Source: Nostoc sp. WHI (GTDB taxonomy: Bacteria > Cyanobacteriota > Cyanobacteriia > Cyanobacteriales > Nostocaceae). Taken from it: a stretch of DNA of 46,274 nucleotides. Of the stretch, positions 43,655-46,274 are shown piece by piece; positions within the stretch are counted from its first letter, which is position 1, and the number at the start of each line of letters is the position of its first letter. Location: the NCBI RefSeq assembly GCF_015714725.1, contig NZ_WBKM01000265.1, positions 1 through 46,274 on the forward strand. Direction: 5' to 3'. The translations under genes and the position numbers were made by a program. The notes under the pieces were generated by a model. That model searched no databases. It saw only the letters and a program-made list of their open reading frames with translations, and was not told the origin of the DNA.

Positions 43655-43915
43655 TCAGGCATGAAAATTTACTTGTTCTTGCAACCACGGATCTACAGGT
43701 TGTCCATCTTTGCGGCGTAATTCAATTTCTACTACCATCACTTCTTTTGAACCAGGAGGCGCAGGTTTCTTATGGAAAAGAATGTCATAATCTAGTGGAT
43801 TGTGTTTGCGTTCTTGCAACCATTCCTGCACCTTAGTTGTGGCAAAAAATGATTGTCCCTGCTCAAACATTCGGGTAATCTGCAATTGCAGTGTATAAGG
43901 ATTCATGCGACCCAT
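43655..43915 (-). CDS. Conserved small cyanobacterial protein, 86 aa
   Basis: A compact soluble protein beginning MGRMNPYTLQLQITRMFEQG, with LQERKHNPLDYDILFHKKP in the middle and alternating strand-like residues (VMVVEIELRRKDG) toward the end. The even codon use and clean start support a real gene. I do not recognise a named family. Convergent with the Ap4A phosphorylase gene. Confidence 0.6.
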   Translation of the reverse strand: MGRMNPYTLQLQITRMFEQGQSFFATTKVQEWLQERKHNPLDYDILFHKKPAPPGSKEVMVVEIELRRKDGQPVDPWLQEQVNFHA

Positions 43916-43990
43916 TTTTTACCACCTTTGTTAAGTAAATTCTAGAATTAAGTAATCTGCTTACCCTAGATAATCTTTGGAAGCAAAGTG

Positions 43991-44320
43991 CTAGTTTTCA
44001 TTGCTTTTTTGCTTGTTCAATTGTTGCACTAATAATTGCACTCCTAAAGCTAACAAACCAATTGCCACTATAGCAAATATTCCGCTTCCCAAAGCAACCA
44101 CACCAACAACTAGGGTACGAACAGCAGAGGAAATCTTTATCACTAATGGATTAACTGAATGAATAGGTTTAGTAGCAAAATTCGTAGCGATCGCAATCAT
44201 CAGCGAATACAGTGCAAATCCCATTCCGCCGGAAATCACTGCACCAGTTAAACTGCTTAACGGACTCGCTCTAACCTGTACTTTAGCATCTGTTTGTGGT
44301 GTAATATTTTGGTCATTCAT
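43991..44320 (-). CDS. DUF3082 membrane protein
   Basis: A 109-residue protein from the ATG at 44320 (MNDQNITPQTDAKV); a start at 44350 is possible but less typical. Two membrane segments: LTGAVISGGMGFALYSLMIAIA (about 24-45) and TLVVGVVALGSGIFAIVAIGLLALGVQLLV (about 68-97). This matches the short DUF3082 proteins of cyanobacteria. Function unknown. It follows the DUF29 gene on the same strand with a 32-bp gap. Confidence 0.75.
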   Translation of the reverse strand: MNDQNITPQTDAKVQVRASPLSSLTGAVISGGMGFALYSLMIAIATNFATKPIHSVNPLVIKISSAVRTLVVGVVALGSGIFAIVAIGLLALGVQLLVQQLNKQKSNEN

Positions 44321-44352
44321 ATAATTTCTGTTAAATCTGGTAAACTTCAATT

Positions 44353-44868
44353 TTATTTACCTTCTTCCCACTCTTGACTACCAGGTAAATTCGTCAACAT
44401 CTCATCAATAGCACTAGGCAAAAATTTTTGAGAATTTGTATAAGTCAAATTTAAAAAATCTTTTGTTCTAAAGATAATCAATGATTTATCAACCATTGTT
44501 TGCAGTCGCTTAGGTGTATACAAACCATCAAAAATCTCAGCAGATGCAGGATCGATTGCTGCATCATAAGCAGCATTCAGCAAATCTTCCCATTCATCTT
44601 GTTTCACATAATGAGAAGTCTTATTATCCTGTAAATTTAAATCTTGAATTTCTAAAATAGAGCCTTTAATAGAGGCTACCCAGGAATTAGTTAATCTTTG
44701 TTCGACCTGATTTTTAATCAAATGAGTAATCAGCCGGATGAGAAAACTTCTAATATTTCTAATATAACTCTTTCGACTCATCAACTCCAACTCATCAACA
44801 AGTACCAAAGCATCATCATAACGTCCATCAAGAATAGACTTCCTTAAATCCCAAAGTTCTTGAGTCAT
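44353..44868 (-). CDS. DUF29 family protein
   Basis: A 171-residue helical protein. LWDLRKSILDGRYDDALVLVD and ELELMSRKSYIRNIRSFLIRLITHLI (about 5-51) give the classic DUF29 opening, in which the Glu-x-x-Ser/Arg pattern and LL-HLIK helix recur; SWVASIKGSILEIQDL (about 63-78) is the next block. DUF29 proteins are widespread in cyanobacteria, often in many copies, with no known function. The C-terminus (LPSAIDEMLTNLPG) may be extra. Probably an operon with the DUF3082 gene. Confidence 0.78.
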   Translation of the reverse strand: MTQELWDLRKSILDGRYDDALVLVDELELMSRKSYIRNIRSFLIRLITHLIKNQVEQRLTNSWVASIKGSILEIQDLNLQDNKTSHYVKQDEWEDLLNAAYDAAIDPASAEIFDGLYTPKRLQTMVDKSLIIFRTKDFLNLTYTNSQKFLPSAIDEMLTNLPGSQEWEEGK

Positions 44869-44993
44869 AAATTATAGCGACTGCTCCAATACTAAATTCA
44901 GCATAAACTAAAATCCCCTAGCTTTCGTCCTTCAGTGTCAGTTTTCACTACTTTTCTGCTTGGTTAACTGCTGTATTAACGATAAAGATTTAC

Positions 44994-45968
44994 TTAGACT
45001 GACGAACCTATCTGAATACCATGTGTAATTGTCCGAGTCACAAACAATTCTAAGTCCTCATCAGGAATTGCTTCCCTTACTTGCAGCTTAAGCTGTTCTG
45101 CCTGCTGTTGAGACTCAAGGAGGGCAAATACTGTCGGCCCAGAACCAGACATCATTGTTCCTAAAATGCCTTCCTGATTTGCAATTACTTCTCGCAGTTG
45201 CAAGACTTGGGGATAGGCTGGCAATACCACGCGCTCTAAATCATTATGCAGTTTTTGGGCAATTTGTCTTACATCTTTATCAAAGATAGCTTTTACAATT
45301 GCTCCTGAATGGACTGCACTAGCACGCGCTGCTAAGTTATTGGTATCTCGAATATCAGAATTACCAAACTGCTGTCGATAGGTTTGGTATGCCCAAGCGG
45401 TAGAAACTTCCAAGCTGCGGTATTTCGCTAATAGTATATATATATTATCTAAACTCGGTAGGGGAGAAAGTTGTTCACCTCTACCTGTGGCGATCGCAGT
45501 TCCCCCTGCTACACAAAACGGCACATCTGAACCGAGTTTAGCTCCCAATTCTTCTAATTCTGACTGAGTTAGTCCCAATTTCCACAGTAAATCTATCCCC
45601 ACTAACACAGCTGCTGCATTCGTCGAACCCCCAGCCAATCCAGCAGCTACAGGAATCTGTTTGTTTATGGTAATCTCTACACCCCTATATTTACTAAAGG
45701 CTTCGGGAAATTGCGTTGCCATTAGTTCTGCTGCTCGGTATGCCAGATTAGTGTTATCTGTTGGTACTTGTGGATGGTTACAGTGAACACGGATGCTGTC
45801 AGTGCTGAGAGAATGCACACCAATTTGGTCTGCAAGACCGATACTTTGGAGTATCATGGCTAACTCGTGATAGCCATCGGGGCGTTGGCGTAGCCCGCCG
45901 GAGGCATCGCCAATAATTTCCAGATACAAGTTGATTTTGGCAGGGGCAATTAGGGTGTAGGAATGCAT
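44994..45968 (-). CDS. ispE: 4-diphosphocytidyl-2-C-methyl-D-erythritol kinase
   Basis: A 324-residue GHMP kinase of the MEP isoprenoid pathway. It phosphorylates CDP-methylerythritol at C2, supplying carotenoids, chlorophyll phytyl chain and quinones. The ATP loop PVAAGLAGGSTNAAAVLVG is at about 105-123 and the C-terminal GTMMSGSGPTVFALLES block at about 276-292. The N-terminus reads YLEIIGDASGGLRQRPDGYHEL; family members usually have IIGDRPDGYHEL, so ASGGLRQ (residues 22-28) is a 7-residue insertion with frame kept. A 300-bp heptamer array starts 4 bases before the ATG. Confidence 0.95.
   Translation of the reverse strand: MHSYTLIAPAKINLYLEIIGDASGGLRQRPDGYHELAMILQSIGLADQIGVHSLSTDSIRVHCNHPQVPTDNTNLAYRAAELMATQFPEAFSKYRGVEITINKQIPVAAGLAGGSTNAAAVLVGIDLLWKLGLTQSELEELGAKLGSDVPFCVAGGTAIATGRGEQLSPLPSLDNIYILLAKYRSLEVSTAWAYQTYRQQFGNSDIRDTNNLAARASAVHSGAIVKAIFDKDVRQIAQKLHNDLERVVLPAYPQVLQLREVIANQEGILGTMMSGSGPTVFALLESQQQAEQLKLQVREAIPDEDLELFVTRTITHGIQIGSSV
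45885..45905. repeat. 21-bp repeat insertion inside ispE
   Basis: TTGGCGTAGCCCGCCGGAGGC on the plus strand is a known-looking Nostocales repeat fragment (GCCTCCGGCGGGCTACGCC on the minus strand), and encodes the extra ASGGLRQ in IspE. It also resembles the fragments in cbiA and tal. Confidence 0.75.
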
Positions 45969-45972
45969 TTTC

Positions 45973-46274
45973 TGGGAATGGGGAATGGGGAATGGGGAAT
46001 GGGGAATGGGGAATGGGGAATGGGGAATGGGGAATGGGGAATGGGGAATGGGGAATGGGGAATGGGGAATGGGGAATGGGGAATGGGGAATGGGGAATGG
46101 GGAATGGGGAATGGGGAATGGGGAATGGGGAATGGGGAATGGGGAATGGGGAATGGGGAATGGGGAATGGGGAATGGGGAATGGGGAATGGGGAATGGGG
46201 AATGGGGAATGGGGAATGGGGAATGGGGAATGGGGAATGGGGAATGGGGAATGGGGAATGGGGAATGGGGAATG
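45973..46274. repeat. Pure 7-bp tandem repeat (GGGGAAT)n, ~43 copies
   Basis: From just before the ispE start codon to the window edge the sequence is an uninterrupted array of a GGGGAAT heptamer, with no variant copies that I noticed. The window ends within it, so its true length is unknown. The purity suggests recent expansion or an assembly limit. Confidence 0.95.

Noticed and set aside
45973..46274. Reading the heptamer array as a coding repeat
   Set aside because: A 7-bp period shifts frame every unit, and it lies upstream of the ispE start; there is no supported gene through it.

Overview
The window looks like chromosomal DNA from a filamentous, heterocyst-type cyanobacterium (Nostoc/Anabaena group). 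The signs are many GCGATCGC (HIP1) octamers inside and outside genes, 7-bp short tandem repeats, several dispersed palindromic repeats of the kind typical of Nostocales, a fbp-tal-zwf-opcA gene order, a GH100 neutral invertase, UPF0182, DUF1206 and DUF3082 proteins, and an Ap4A phosphorylase. No rRNA, tRNA, CRISPR array or intact IS element was found. All assignments come from reading the sequence; no database search was run.

Layout. 1-4.6 kb: a small unknown gene, urtE (urea ABC transporter ATPase), a convergent membrane protein gene, a gutted CYP120-like cytochrome P450, and a flavin amine oxidase with an RR signal. 4.6-9.9 kb: ilvD, an RTX calcium-binding repeat protein flanked by two direct copies of the ilvD 5' end, tenA, and a secreted pentapeptide/TPR protein. 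10-19.3 kb: a two-gene unit (internally duplicated protein plus zinc ribbon), a four-helix membrane protein, an APC permease followed by a lipoprotein-type methyltransferase, an SDR dehydrogenase followed by a neutral invertase, and small unknown genes. 19.4-26.5 kb: a large UPF0182 membrane protein, a lone cNMP-binding domain, small regulators, cbiA carrying in-frame repeat insertions, and a glutathione S-transferase.

26.5-31.4 kb is an AT-rich accessory island. It holds toxin-antitoxin relics, a tight three-gene operon (DUF262 protein, DUF3696-type AAA ATPase, and a protein whose C-terminus resembles a colicin E3-type ribonuclease tail), a helicase-like relic, and an intact VapBC-type pair. 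The three-gene operon is the best candidate in the window for an undescribed defence or conflict system.

31.5-36.8 kb is the oxidative pentose phosphate operon on the minus strand, fbp-(tal)-zwf-opcA. The transaldolase gene is a wreck: its N-terminus, a short middle piece and its C-terminus survive around a repeat insertion. fbp, zwf and opcA look intact, so carbon entry into the pathway is kept while transaldolase must come from elsewhere. 36.8-46.3 kb: a truncated family-10-like glycosyl hydrolase, a DUF1206 protein, an epoxide-hydrolase-like enzyme, a second pentapeptide protein, a MITE cluster, an HtrA-type protease, Ap4A phosphorylase, small conserved cyanobacterial proteins, ispE with a 7-residue repeat-derived insertion, and a pure ~300-bp 7-bp repeat array running off the window edge.

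A theme across the window is repeat activity shaping genes. Repeats lie in frame inside cbiA and ispE, inside the broken tal, and directly upstream of the start codons of opcA, zwf and ispE. Several genes (P450, tal, GHL10, VapC, antitoxin, ilvD copy) are caught in different stages of decay.
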